Positions 34,871-43,376 of a stretch of DNA of 64,000 nt are shown piece after piece. This DNA is from Rhizobium sp. SG_E_25_P2. Its GTDB lineage: Bacteria > Pseudomonadota > Alphaproteobacteria > Rhizobiales > Rhizobiaceae. The translations under genes and the position numbers were made by a program. The notes under the pieces were generated by a model that worked only from the letters and a program-made list of their open reading frames with translations, did not search any database and was not told the origin of the DNA. Positions within the stretch are counted from its first letter, which is position 1. Each line of letters opens with the position of its first letter. The DNA lies in the NCBI RefSeq assembly GCF_029892285.1, contig NZ_JARXVM010000004.1, positions 62,001-126,000 on the forward strand, read 5' to 3'.

Positions 34871-36739
34871 ATGGAGACGGAAGGCCCGGATGATCTGTTC
34901 ATCAATGGCGAAGACGAGATCAAGATACGCCAACGCCTGACGCTGGTCGCGCTGGGAAAACATCGAGCCGACCGGGTGCTGCGCGTGGGCCGGCTGCTGG
35001 ATGTGCATGGCCGTGAATGGCTCGATGATCAGGAAATCGTCGTCAGCGGTCGACGGATCGCTTATGTCGGTCCCGCCGGGACCTGGTCGGGCGAAGCAGC
35101 AGATCATATCCACGAACCAGAACTCTTCGCCGTTCCAGGCTTTGGCGAGGTTCACAAACATATTGAAAGCTCGCATCTGACGCCGGAATACGAGGCGGCG
35201 ATGGTGCTGCCCTTCGGCAATACCTGGACCTGCGAGGCGAGCCATGAGTTTTCCAATGTTGACGGGTCGAACAATCTCGAATTCTGGATGACCGCGCGCC
35301 GGCATGGCTCGCCGCTCAAGATTTTTCCGTTGCCGGGTTCCGCGACGCCGCCGACGGCCTATGAATGGGGCGGCGGTCATTATGGCCATGCCGAGCAGAC
35401 CCAATTCATGCGGTCCTCGCTGATGGTGGCGGGGCTGGACGAGGTTATGGACTGGCCGTCGGTCTGGGATCCCGGCAATCCGTCGCATCAGCGGATCTGG
35501 GGCATGATCCGAGCGACGTTCGAGCAACGCGGCGTTGTCGAGGGGCATGCGGCCGGCATGCGAGATCCGGCCGAGATCAGCGCCTTCGCCGCCGCCGGCA
35601 TGGCGTCGGATCACGAGGCCTGGACGACCGAGGAAGTGCTCGACAAGCTCCGCCGCGGCCTGTTCATCGAGTTGCGGCCGCATTCGCTCCCGGAGGTGGT
35701 GCGGGATCTGATCGGGGGCGGACAGTCGGATTGGTCGCAATTCGCCTTCTGCACCGATGACCGATCCTGCTCCGATACTCTCCGGCTCGGGGCCACCGAC
35801 TACAATGTCCGGCTTGCGATCGAAAACGGTCTGGCGCCGGAGATCGCCATTCAATGCGTCACGATCAATCCGGCGCGGCACATGCGGTTGACGCCCTGGG
35901 TCGGTTCGCTTGCGCCAGGGCGTTACGCCGACATCGTCCTGCTCGACGACGTGCGAAGCCTGTCGATCCGCAAGGTCTGGGCGGATGGCCGGCTGGTTGC
36001 GGAAGGCGGGACCTATCTCGGCAAAACGCCGACGATCGCCTGGCCGGAATGGGCGACCCGCACTGTTCATATCAACAGGCGCATGACGGAGGCGGATTTC
36101 GCCATCCGGGCGGTTCCGGGCCGGAAGACCATGACGTCAGCCTTGTTGAGACCCTTTCACTGGCATGACGATTTTCTCACCATGGATCTGCCAGTGGAAA
36201 AAGGCGAGGTCCAGCGGGACGCCGCCCGCAACGTCACCAAATTCGCGATTGTCGACCGGTTTTCCGGCGAGGGGCGGACCGCCAGCATGTTCTGGCTTGG
36301 AACCGGTCCGTCGACGCCCGATTGCGCCCTCGCCTGTTCCATGGGCCATGACAAGCACAATATCTGGGTCGTCGGATCGTCAGATTCGGCGATGGCGAAG
36401 GCAGTCAATGCGCTGATCGACATGCAGGGCGGTTGGGCGCTTGTGGACCGCGGACGACTTGCGGCCACGGTCCGCTATGAGGTGGGAGGCCTGATGACCC
36501 AGCGTTCGCCGGAAGCCTTGCATGCTGAGATGCAGGCGTTGTACGCGGCGGCGGACAAGATCGACTGGATGTATGAGCCGACATTTTCGCCGCGATGGGG
36601 CCCTGGTTTTCCGGAGCGGCTTGCCTTCGCCACGCTCACCTGCTCGCCCTGGCGATGGGTGTTGGTCGCGCCGGGGCCGCTCGCGCCCGAGGGCTTCGTC
36701 AATGTCCGGACCGGGGAGACGCATCCGATCGTCTGGTGA
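34871..36739 (+). CDS. Adenine deaminase-like amidohydrolase, paralog 1
   Basis: A 622-residue protein related to adenine deaminase (Ade), which converts adenine to hypoxanthine. Family features are PGFGEVHKHIESSHLTPEYE (His95, His97; in Ade usually PGFID-HVHIESS), TWTCEASHEFSNV (His125; usually DPHE), FCTDDRS, and the C-terminal substrate domain with RFSGEGRTASMFWLG. The changed residues around the metal-binding His pair and the lost Asp before His125 mark a divergent branch, so the substrate may not be adenine. The frame extends to 34787, but the ATG at 34871 has GAGGG just upstream. It is followed by a LacI regulator gene. Confidence 0.8.
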   Translation: METEGPDDLFINGEDEIKIRQRLTLVALGKHRADRVLRVGRLLDVHGREWLDDQEIVVSGRRIAYVGPAGTWSGEAADHIHEPELFAVPGFGEVHKHIESSHLTPEYEAAMVLPFGNTWTCEASHEFSNVDGSNNLEFWMTARRHGSPLKIFPLPGSATPPTAYEWGGGHYGHAEQTQFMRSSLMVAGLDEVMDWPSVWDPGNPSHQRIWGMIRATFEQRGVVEGHAAGMRDPAEISAFAAAGMASDHEAWTTEEVLDKLRRGLFIELRPHSLPEVVRDLIGGGQSDWSQFAFCTDDRSCSDTLRLGATDYNVRLAIENGLAPEIAIQCVTINPARHMRLTPWVGSLAPGRYADIVLLDDVRSLSIRKVWADGRLVAEGGTYLGKTPTIAWPEWATRTVHINRRMTEADFAIRAVPGRKTMTSALLRPFHWHDDFLTMDLPVEKGEVQRDAARNVTKFAIVDRFSGEGRTASMFWLGTGPSTPDCALACSMGHDKHNIWVVGSSDSAMAKAVNALIDMQGGWALVDRGRLAATVRYEVGGLMTQRSPEALHAEMQALYAAADKIDWMYEPTFSPRWGPGFPERLAFATLTCSPWRWVLVAPGPLAPEGFVNVRTGETHPIVW

Positions 36740-36763
36740 TGCCCTGCGGGAGGGGGAGGAGAT

Positions 36764-37783
36764 ATGGTGAAACCACCATCATTGCAGGATGTCGCGACAG
36801 CCGCGGGCCTGTCGCCGGCCACCGTGTCGCGCTATCTGAACGGTTCGCTGTCGCTGCCGCCCGACACCGCGGCGCGCATCGACGCGGCGATCGAGGCTCT
36901 GAAATACCAGCCCAATCCCTATGCCCGCAGCTTGAGCCGCGGGCGGTCCGATACGATCGGGCTGTTGGTCCCGGAAATCGACAATCCGTTTTTTGCTCGG
37001 CTGGCCGCCGCCGTCGAGCGCGAGGCCGATGCGGCGGGATTGGCGCTGATGCTCTATTCGAGCCTCAACCGCAAGGACCGCGAATTGCACTACCTTGAGC
37101 GGTTGCGGCGCAATTTCGTGGACGGATTGATCTTCGCCACCAATCATGTCGATGACGGCGATCTGGCTGCCGCCATCGCCCAGTCGAGCAATGTGGTGGT
37201 CGTCGACGAAGACGTCGCTGGCGTCGCCGCGCCGAAAGTGTTTTCCGACAATGTCGCCGGCGGTCGTCTTGCCGCCGAACATATGATCGCCCTCGGGCAT
37301 CGGCGGCTCGCCTTTATCGGCGGGCCGGAGGGATTGATGAGTTCGCAGGAACGGTTCTCGGGTTTCCGGGACGAGGCGAAGCGGGCAGGAGCGGGCGTCG
37401 AGGCGGCGTTTTTCGGCCCCTATACCCTTGACCATGGTCGCGAGGCGCTGTGCAGGCTGCTCAAGGAGCACCCCGAGGTCACCGGCGCTTTCATCGCGAG
37501 CGACGAACTCCTGTTCGGCGCTCTCGAAACCATGCGCAACAGGTCCGTCTCCGTAGGCAGGGACCTCGGCCTCGTGACTTTTGATGATGCGGGACCGCTG
37601 GCCTTTTTCGATCCGCCGATCACCGCCATCCGCCAGGATGTCGGTGGATTGGCGCGCGAGGCCGTGCGGGCCTTGCGCGAAAGGCTTGGCGGCACACCGG
37701 ACAATCCGGTTTGTCGCCTGCCGGTCGAACTGGTGGTGCGAAAATCGGTCCATGCGCTGAACGCGGCGTCATCGACCGGCTAG
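36764..37783 (+). CDS. LacI-family transcriptional regulator (nucleobase region)
   Basis: A 339-residue regulator with an N-terminal helix-turn-helix (SLQDVATAAGLSPATVSRYLNGS, residues 6-28), hinge helix around NPYARSLSRGRS and a PurR/RbsR-like effector domain (TIGLLVPEIDNPFFARLAAAVE). It lies 24 bases after paralog 1 and probably shares its transcript. Similar palindromes precede the nucleoside operon and paralog 2, so it likely coordinates them with a base or nucleoside as effector. Its 3' end overlaps the convergent GATase1-like gene by 15 bases. Confidence 0.88.
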   Translation: MVKPPSLQDVATAAGLSPATVSRYLNGSLSLPPDTAARIDAAIEALKYQPNPYARSLSRGRSDTIGLLVPEIDNPFFARLAAAVEREADAAGLALMLYSSLNRKDRELHYLERLRRNFVDGLIFATNHVDDGDLAAAIAQSSNVVVVDEDVAGVAAPKVFSDNVAGGRLAAEHMIALGHRRLAFIGGPEGLMSSQERFSGFRDEAKRAGAGVEAAFFGPYTLDHGREALCRLLKEHPEVTGAFIASDELLFGALETMRNRSVSVGRDLGLVTFDDAGPLAFFDPPITAIRQDVGGLAREAVRALRERLGGTPDNPVCRLPVELVVRKSVHALNAASSTG

Positions 37784-38515
37784 CCATTGAGCGAGACCGC
37801 TCCAGAACGCGGCGTAATGGGTCCATCCGGTGAAGTCCGGCGAACCCCAATGCGGCGAGCAATCCGAGGCGAAGGCCGCCGTCCGGCCATCACCGTGATG
37901 TCCCAGCGTGAGGAACGGGTCAGCGCCGACAGATAGCAGCACTTCGGCGTCCTGCTTGGCGACCAGGCGCTGATAGCCGAGGAAATGCGGCCAAGTCCCG
38001 GTCAGGCCGTCAACGACCGGATGCGAAGCACCGACAGTCGGATGCACGCCTTCAGGGCATTCGACCCGGTCGTCATGGCCCAGCATGCGCACCGGCAACA
38101 CATCGGCCAGCACAGTGTTGTGGTAGCAGGCATTGCCGCCGAAGCCGGAAAAGCTCATGAAGCCGCCGACCATCAGCAGGCCGCCGCCGGCGGCCACGTA
38201 ATCGGCCATGACCTTGAGCGGGTTCGGGCGGCGCTGCGACCTGAGAAGCGTGTCTGGATGCAGCAGAAACGTGTCGGCGCCGATATCTGAGAGGATCACG
38301 ACATCATAGGCGGACAGGCCCTCGACAGTGACCGGAAACCGTTCGGGGACCAGGTGATTGGGCATGTAGTCGACCTGGTGGCCTTCGCGCTCCAGCGCCG
38401 AGATCAGCGGTTTGCCGCCTTCCTCATAAGCGCCGGTCGTATAAAGCGAGAAGCCCTTGAGATGCAGGCCGAGCGAGGTCCAGGATTCCCCCGCGAGCAG
38501 GATTTTGAGCGCCAT
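37769..38515 (-). CDS. GATase1-like domain protein (putative glutamine amidotransferase-like)
   Basis: A 248-residue cytoplasmic protein of the class I glutamine-amidotransferase-like superfamily (ThuA/GATase1-like). It starts KILLAGESWTSLGLHLKGF and has a flavodoxin-like core. At the position of the nucleophile elbow it reads GGLLMVGGFMSFSGFGG, with no cysteine, so glutaminase activity is unlikely. The frame extends to 38542, but the ATG at 38515 has GGAGG eight bases upstream. It lies 20 bases after the second adenine-deaminase-like gene, suggesting a joint pathway. Function is unknown. Confidence 0.7.
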   Translation of the reverse strand: MALKILLAGESWTSLGLHLKGFSLYTTGAYEEGGKPLISALEREGHQVDYMPNHLVPERFPVTVEGLSAYDVVILSDIGADTFLLHPDTLLRSQRRPNPLKVMADYVAAGGGLLMVGGFMSFSGFGGNACYHNTVLADVLPVRMLGHDDRVECPEGVHPTVGASHPVVDGLTGTWPHFLGYQRLVAKQDAEVLLSVGADPFLTLGHHGDGRTAAFASDCSPHWGSPDFTGWTHYAAFWSGLAQWLAGR

Positions 38516-38535
38516 GATATTTTCCTCCCGATTGA

Positions 38536-40398
38536 TCACCAAACGATGGGATGTTTCTGTCCCGTCTGGACATTGACGAAACCGTCCGGCGCATTTTCAT
38601 GCGGCGCCACCAGCACCCAACGCCAGGGCGCGCAGGTCAGGGTCGCGAAAATCAGATGTTCCGGAAAGCCCGGCTTCCAGTTCTTGTTCACCGACGGCTC
38701 GTACATCCAGTCAAGCGCGTCGGCGACGGCGAGAAAGCGCTGCATGTCCGCGTCCAGCGCTTCGGCCGGCCGCGCCGTCATCAATCCGCCGATCTCGAAG
38801 ACGACTTCGGCGACGATCTCGCCTTTCCGGGCGAGAACCCAGCCGCCGCCATTGTCGGACAGGCGGTTGACGGCTAGCGCCATCGCCGCATCCGAGGAGC
38901 CGATGGTCCAAACATTATGGGAATCATGCGCGACCGAACAGGCAAGCGCGGTGTCTGGATCGCCAGGGCCGCAGCCGATCCAGAACATCGACGCCAGGGC
39001 CGCCTTGCCGGAATAGCGATCAATGACCGAGAATTTGGAGATCTTGCGCGCGGGATCGCGCTGAACGGCGCCATCATCCGCCGGCAGTTCCATGGTCAGG
39101 AACTCCTGATTCCAGTGGAAGGGACGCAACACCGCGGCGTTCATCGTCTTGCGCCCGGGCGGTGCGACGATCTTGAAATCGTCTTCGGTCAGCGCCCGGC
39201 CGATATTGATCGTATCTCGCGCCCAATCTGGCCAATCGATGGCAAGCGGCGGCCCACAATAGGCGCCTTTGTCTCCCACCAATTGGCCATCGGAAAACAC
39301 TTTGGCGATGCCCACGCGCTCCACATCGTCGAGCAACACGATGTCGGCATAGCGACCCGGCGTGATCGAGCCGACCCAGGCGTCGATCCGCATGTGCCGG
39401 GCGGGATGCAGCGTCGCGCATTGATAGGCGATCTCGGGCTGAACGCCATGCTCGATGGCGTGGCGGATATTGTAGTCGCTCGCGCCGAGGCGCAGCGTGT
39501 CGGAGGCGCTGCGGTCATCGGTGGTGAAGGCGATGTTGGACCAGTCGGCAAGGCCCGCCTGCAGCAGGCCCGGCAGCACTTCCGGATAGTTGAACGGGCG
39601 GATCTCGATAAAGACGCCGCGATTGAGTTTCGCCCAGGCTTCCTCGATGGTCCAGACTTCATGATCCGACATCAGCCCGGCGGCGGCATAGGCGCTGGCG
39701 TCATGCGGCTCCATCAGGCCGGAGCCATGTCCTTCGACCACGCCGCGATTTTCGATCGTGGCGCGGATCATCCCCCAGAGCCGGTCATAAGAGGGATTTT
39801 CCGGATTCCAGACGGCGGGCCAGTCCATGACCTCGTCGAGACTGACAACCGAAAGATCGTTCTTCAGGAACAAGCTTTGCTCGTCATAGCCATAATATCC
39901 GCCGGATGTCTCCCAGCCGCTCGGCGGAACCGCCGAGCCCGGCTGGATGAAAATCTTGTGCGTGCATCCAGCCCGGCGGGCGCGCTGCCAGAATTCCGTG
40001 TTGCGGCCGCCATTGACATTGGCGAATTCATGGCTCGCTTCGCAAGTCCAGGTGTTGCCCCGCGGCAGGACCATCGCCGCCTCGTATTCCGGCGTCAGAT
40101 GCGAGCTTTCTATATGTTTGTGCACCTCGCCGAAACCGGGAACGGCGGCGAGATCCGGAAAATGCAGCCGTTCCGTCACCTCGCCGCGATAGGTGCCGGC
40201 AGGACCGACATAGGCGATGCGACGACCTTTGACGACGATTTCCTGATCCGCCGCCCAGAGTCGCGAATGTACGTTGAGCAGGCGGCCAATCCGGATCACT
40301 CTGTCAGCCGGCCGCTTTCCGAGCGCTGTCAGCGTCAGGTCTTGACGGATGGCGATATCGTCGGAGGCGTTGAGAATGAGGTCGATTGGAAGGCCCAT
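38536..40398 (-). CDS. Adenine deaminase-like amidohydrolase, paralog 2
   Basis: A 620-residue paralog of the protein at 34871. They share long blocks, including PGFGEVHKHIESSHLTPEYE (His93, His95 here), NTWTCEASHEF and the C-terminal ending HPIVW. It has the same departures from classical adenine deaminase (HKH, ASHE), so both belong to one divergent subfamily. The ATG at 40398 has GGAG eight bases upstream; the frame's earlier start at 40437 lacks one. It is transcribed away from the LuxR-hydrolase gene and followed by the GATase1-like gene. Two copies in one region may serve different substrates. Confidence 0.8.
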   Translation of the reverse strand: MGLPIDLILNASDDIAIRQDLTLTALGKRPADRVIRIGRLLNVHSRLWAADQEIVVKGRRIAYVGPAGTYRGEVTERLHFPDLAAVPGFGEVHKHIESSHLTPEYEAAMVLPRGNTWTCEASHEFANVNGGRNTEFWQRARRAGCTHKIFIQPGSAVPPSGWETSGGYYGYDEQSLFLKNDLSVVSLDEVMDWPAVWNPENPSYDRLWGMIRATIENRGVVEGHGSGLMEPHDASAYAAAGLMSDHEVWTIEEAWAKLNRGVFIEIRPFNYPEVLPGLLQAGLADWSNIAFTTDDRSASDTLRLGASDYNIRHAIEHGVQPEIAYQCATLHPARHMRIDAWVGSITPGRYADIVLLDDVERVGIAKVFSDGQLVGDKGAYCGPPLAIDWPDWARDTINIGRALTEDDFKIVAPPGRKTMNAAVLRPFHWNQEFLTMELPADDGAVQRDPARKISKFSVIDRYSGKAALASMFWIGCGPGDPDTALACSVAHDSHNVWTIGSSDAAMALAVNRLSDNGGGWVLARKGEIVAEVVFEIGGLMTARPAEALDADMQRFLAVADALDWMYEPSVNKNWKPGFPEHLIFATLTCAPWRWVLVAPHENAPDGFVNVQTGQKHPIVW

Positions 40399-40450
40399 GG
40401 ATGCGTCTCCAGTGTTGCTGCACCGCAGAATATGCAAGAAACACAGCTTG

Positions 40451-40462
40451 TAAAGCGCTTTA
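40451..40462. promoter_or_regulatory. Operator-like palindrome upstream of paralog 2
   Basis: TAAAGCGCTTTA is a perfect 12-bp palindrome preceded by G, 53 bases upstream of the paralog 2 ATG and 29 bases upstream of the GTG start of the LuxR-type gene. It matches the site at 34633-34646 in 12 of 13 aligned bases, which suggests one regulator for both. Confidence 0.55.
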
Positions 40463-40491
40463 TCGATGGATTTTTCGCTTAGGAGCTTGCT

Positions 40492-42324
40492 GTGGCCGCA
40501 AAGTCGGCGCTTGATCCGCCCTTGACACGTCTTGTGGTCATGGCATGTAGAACAACTGATTTATCAATTTGGCTTGAGCCCTTTCAGATGCCGACGGACA
40601 CGCATGATCTGATCGCGGCGATTTACGCCGCCACCTTGTCGCCGAGCGACTTCCACAGGGTATTCGACAATCTGGATTCGCTGCTATTCCTGGGGGAAGA
40701 CAGTGCACTTGATAGGAAAACCGTACTGAGCGATGTGGCGCTGTCTCATATCGACATGGCGCGCTCCATCCAGGAGCGGATCGGCAATGCGCGGACGCAG
40801 CATCAGAAGCTTGCCGCAATTGTGGAGGCGGTTCCAAACCCCTCCTATATCGTTTCCAAGACGGAAGCCGTGGTTGCCGCCAACGCTATGGCTTCAACAA
40901 AATACGGGCCAGCTCCAGCGTCACTCAAGAATCTGATCGCCGTCGGCGATGTGCAGAAACATCTTCGCGACTATCTCCGGCGCGATGGAGCGGGCGCGCC
41001 CATGGCGATCGCCGGACAGTCTGATCCGTCGCGAAAAGGCCAGACCAGCGTTATCATCAGCCGGATCGATGCCGAGGTCACGGGCGGTATCGAACATATG
41101 TATCTGTTGTCGATCATCGACTTCGGCTTTGACGAAGCCGTCACTGAACTTTTCCGGGCGGCCTATGGCCTCACCCATGCGGAATGCCAGGTGGCGGTGC
41201 TGGTGGCGAGCGGCTTGCGTCTCACCGATATCGCGGTCGAGCGTGATGTGGCGCTGGATACAGTGCGCAGCCAGATCAAGACGATCAAAAACAAGACCTC
41301 GACGCGCGACCTTCCTGCGCTCGTCAGACTGTTATGCGGCTTTTCCGCCAGTGTGGCGGCGCAGAACGGGCGGCAAGGCGGCGATATCAGAGCCAACCCC
41401 GCCGCGCCCATGAAAATCCGGCGACAGATTTCCCTGAAGAGCGGCCGCCAACTCGATTTTGTCGAACAAGGCGCCGCGGACGGAAAGCCTGTTCTGATGT
41501 TTCACAATCTGCCTTATGGCGTGGAACTGCCAACGGCGGCAATCAAGCAGGCGCATGCCGAGGGGTTGCGCTTCATCGCGCCGTTTCGCCCGGGCATGGG
41601 CGCGACCGATTATCTCCAGCACGCCAATATGGAGGAGCTTCTTGATAAAGCGGCTGATGATTGCGAAGAGCTCCTGCGCCATCGCGGGGTTTCGTCGGTG
41701 GTCGCCGTCAGCCATGCTGCCGGGTCGCCGTTCGCCCTGCGCTTTGCCTCACGCTATCCCGAACGCGTCAGCCGTTTGATCGGCGTTTCACAGGCGCCGG
41801 GCTGGCGTCCGGAGTTCATCCATGATCTGCCGCAAAGGCAGCGCTTCGTGGTGCGGCTCGCCAAGCACTTTCCGCAGGTTCTCCCCGTCGTGGCCTGGTC
41901 GATGATCGCCTGCCTGGACAGTCCCTACGCAACCGAATTCGTGCGACATGGCTGTCGGGATGGCCGCGCCGACAGTCGCGCGGTTGAAGATCAGGAAATT
42001 GTCGATTTGATTGCCCAGGGTTCGGTCGACGCCCTCAAGCGCGGCGTTGCCGGCTTCTGTCAGGAATGTCTGATCATACAGCGCAACGCAGTCGAAGAAG
42101 CCAGGCGTTCGCCGCACAAGTTTCATATCCTTCACGGCGACGACGACCGCATCATCCCGCTGGCGCATAGCCGCGCCTTTGTCGAGAATGTGCCGGGGAC
42201 GACGATCGAGATCATCAAGGATGCGGGCCAATTGCTGTTTTTCAGCCATTGGCGACATGTCTTCGACGCGATCACCAAAAAGCGGCGGCACATGCGTGAG
42301 CCTGAAGCAATCCAATACGCGTAA
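40492..42324 (+). CDS. LuxR-type regulator fused to a degenerate alpha/beta-hydrolase domain
   Basis: A 610-residue fusion. Residues 1-220 have no clear catalytic motif and could be a PAS-like sensor. Residues 226-278 are a LuxR/GerE-type helix-turn-helix (LTHAECQVAVLVASGLRLTD, then VALDTVRSQIKTIKNKT). Residues 320-605 are an alpha/beta-hydrolase fold. In the nucleophile elbow the expected Ser is Ala409 (VSHAAG), and the usual catalytic His after the acid is Gln580 (DAGQLLFFSHW); the acid Asp552 in HGDDDRIIP remains. The domain therefore looks like a ligand sensor rather than an enzyme. The GTG start at 40492 is set by AGGAG six bases upstream; an ATG at 40588 lacks a site. Confidence 0.8.
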   Translation: MAAKSALDPPLTRLVVMACRTTDLSIWLEPFQMPTDTHDLIAAIYAATLSPSDFHRVFDNLDSLLFLGEDSALDRKTVLSDVALSHIDMARSIQERIGNARTQHQKLAAIVEAVPNPSYIVSKTEAVVAANAMASTKYGPAPASLKNLIAVGDVQKHLRDYLRRDGAGAPMAIAGQSDPSRKGQTSVIISRIDAEVTGGIEHMYLLSIIDFGFDEAVTELFRAAYGLTHAECQVAVLVASGLRLTDIAVERDVALDTVRSQIKTIKNKTSTRDLPALVRLLCGFSASVAAQNGRQGGDIRANPAAPMKIRRQISLKSGRQLDFVEQGAADGKPVLMFHNLPYGVELPTAAIKQAHAEGLRFIAPFRPGMGATDYLQHANMEELLDKAADDCEELLRHRGVSSVVAVSHAAGSPFALRFASRYPERVSRLIGVSQAPGWRPEFIHDLPQRQRFVVRLAKHFPQVLPVVAWSMIACLDSPYATEFVRHGCRDGRADSRAVEDQEIVDLIAQGSVDALKRGVAGFCQECLIIQRNAVEEARRSPHKFHILHGDDDRIIPLAHSRAFVENVPGTTIEIIKDAGQLLFFSHWRHVFDAITKKRRHMREPEAIQYA

Positions 42325-42339
42325 AGGTCGGCCTGATTT

Positions 42340-43263
42340 TCAGGGCAGCGACGCGCCGTTTGCCGTCAGATAGACCGCGTAGAGCGACGTCGTCCCGCAA
42401 ATGAACAGCCGGTTGCGCTTTTCGCCGCCGAAGGCGACATTGGAGACGAATTCGGGAATGCGGATCTTGCCGATCAAGGTTCCATCCGGATCGTAGCAGT
42501 GGACGCCATCGGCTGCGCTCGTCCAGATCCGCCCCGACCGATCCACTCGGAAGCCGTCGAACAGGCCAGCGGTGCAGACCGCGAAGACGCCCTTGTCCAC
42601 CAGCATATTGTCTTCGGTGACCTGGAACTTGCGGATATGACGCGGGCCATCTTCGAGATGTGAAGCGCCTGTGTCGGCGATATAGAGAATGCGTTCGTCG
42701 GGAGAAAAGGCCAGGCCGTTCGGCTTTTCGAAATCGGTTGCGACCGCCGCGATCGAGCCATCCGGATCGACACGATAGACATGGCAGCCATCCTGTTCCT
42801 GCTCGGCGTAGTCGCCTTCATAGTCATGCAGGATGCCGTAGGAAGGATCGGTGAACCAGATGGAGCCCTCCGATTTGACCACGACGTCGTTGGGAGAATT
42901 CAGGCTTTTGCCGCCAGAGCGATCGGCGATCACCTCGATTCGACCGTTAAAGCCCGTGCGGGTGACGCGGCGTGTCAGATGCTCGCAACTCACCAGCCGC
43001 CCCTCAGCGTCCACCGTATTGCCGTTGGAATTGTTCGACGGCGTCCTGAACTCGGAGACTTGGCCCGAGGCCTCGTCATAGCGCAGCATGCGGTTGTTCG
43101 GAATGTCGGAAAACACCAGATAGCGCCCGGCCGGGAACCATGCTGGCCCTTCGAGCCAGCGTCCCCCCGTCCAGAGCCGCTCGATGCGGGCGTGACCGAC
43201 GAAGCAGGCGCTAAATCTCGGATCCAGAATTTCAAAACCCGCGCCTTCGATCTCCCCAAACAT
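42340..43263 (-). CDS. SMP-30/gluconolactonase family protein
   Basis: A 307-residue six-bladed beta-propeller hydrolase, expected to open sugar lactones such as gluconolactone or idonolactone. Metal-site residues are visible in WLEGPAWFPAGRYLVFSDIP (Glu), SLNSPNDVVVKSEGSIWFTDPSYG (Asn) and GLAFSPDERILYIADTG (Asp). The ATG at 43263 has GGAGG upstream; the open frame to 43281 is not needed. It ends 15 bases after the LuxR-hydrolase stop (convergent) and diverges from the LacI regulator of the aldonate region, with which it shares an operator-containing spacer. Confidence 0.88.
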   Translation of the reverse strand: MFGEIEGAGFEILDPRFSACFVGHARIERLWTGGRWLEGPAWFPAGRYLVFSDIPNNRMLRYDEASGQVSEFRTPSNNSNGNTVDAEGRLVSCEHLTRRVTRTGFNGRIEVIADRSGGKSLNSPNDVVVKSEGSIWFTDPSYGILHDYEGDYAEQEQDGCHVYRVDPDGSIAAVATDFEKPNGLAFSPDERILYIADTGASHLEDGPRHIRKFQVTEDNMLVDKGVFAVCTAGLFDGFRVDRSGRIWTSAADGVHCYDPDGTLIGKIRIPEFVSNVAFGGEKRNRLFICGTTSLYAVYLTANGASLP

Positions 43264-43290
43264 GGCTTGCCTCCTCCGCATGCAAAATCT

Positions 43291-43304
43291 ATGTTATCGA
43301 TAAT
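43291..43304. promoter_or_regulatory. GntR/LacI-type operator site A
   Basis: ATGTTATCGATAAT lies 28 bases upstream of the SMP-30 gene and shares ATGTTA-CGATA with sites B and C. Its core TTATCGATAA is a perfect palindrome. It lies between the lactonase gene and the LacI-type regulator gene, so it may also serve autoregulation. Confidence 0.55.
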
Positions 43305-43376
43305 CGGATTGGCGCAGAGATCAAGATCTTTCTCCCCGCCGTTCAACGCCAAACACATCGCGAGAGGCCCGCACGC

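Noticed and set aside
38917-40482. 521-codon plus-strand open frame opposite paralog 2
   Set aside because: Antisense shadow of a conserved amidohydrolase.
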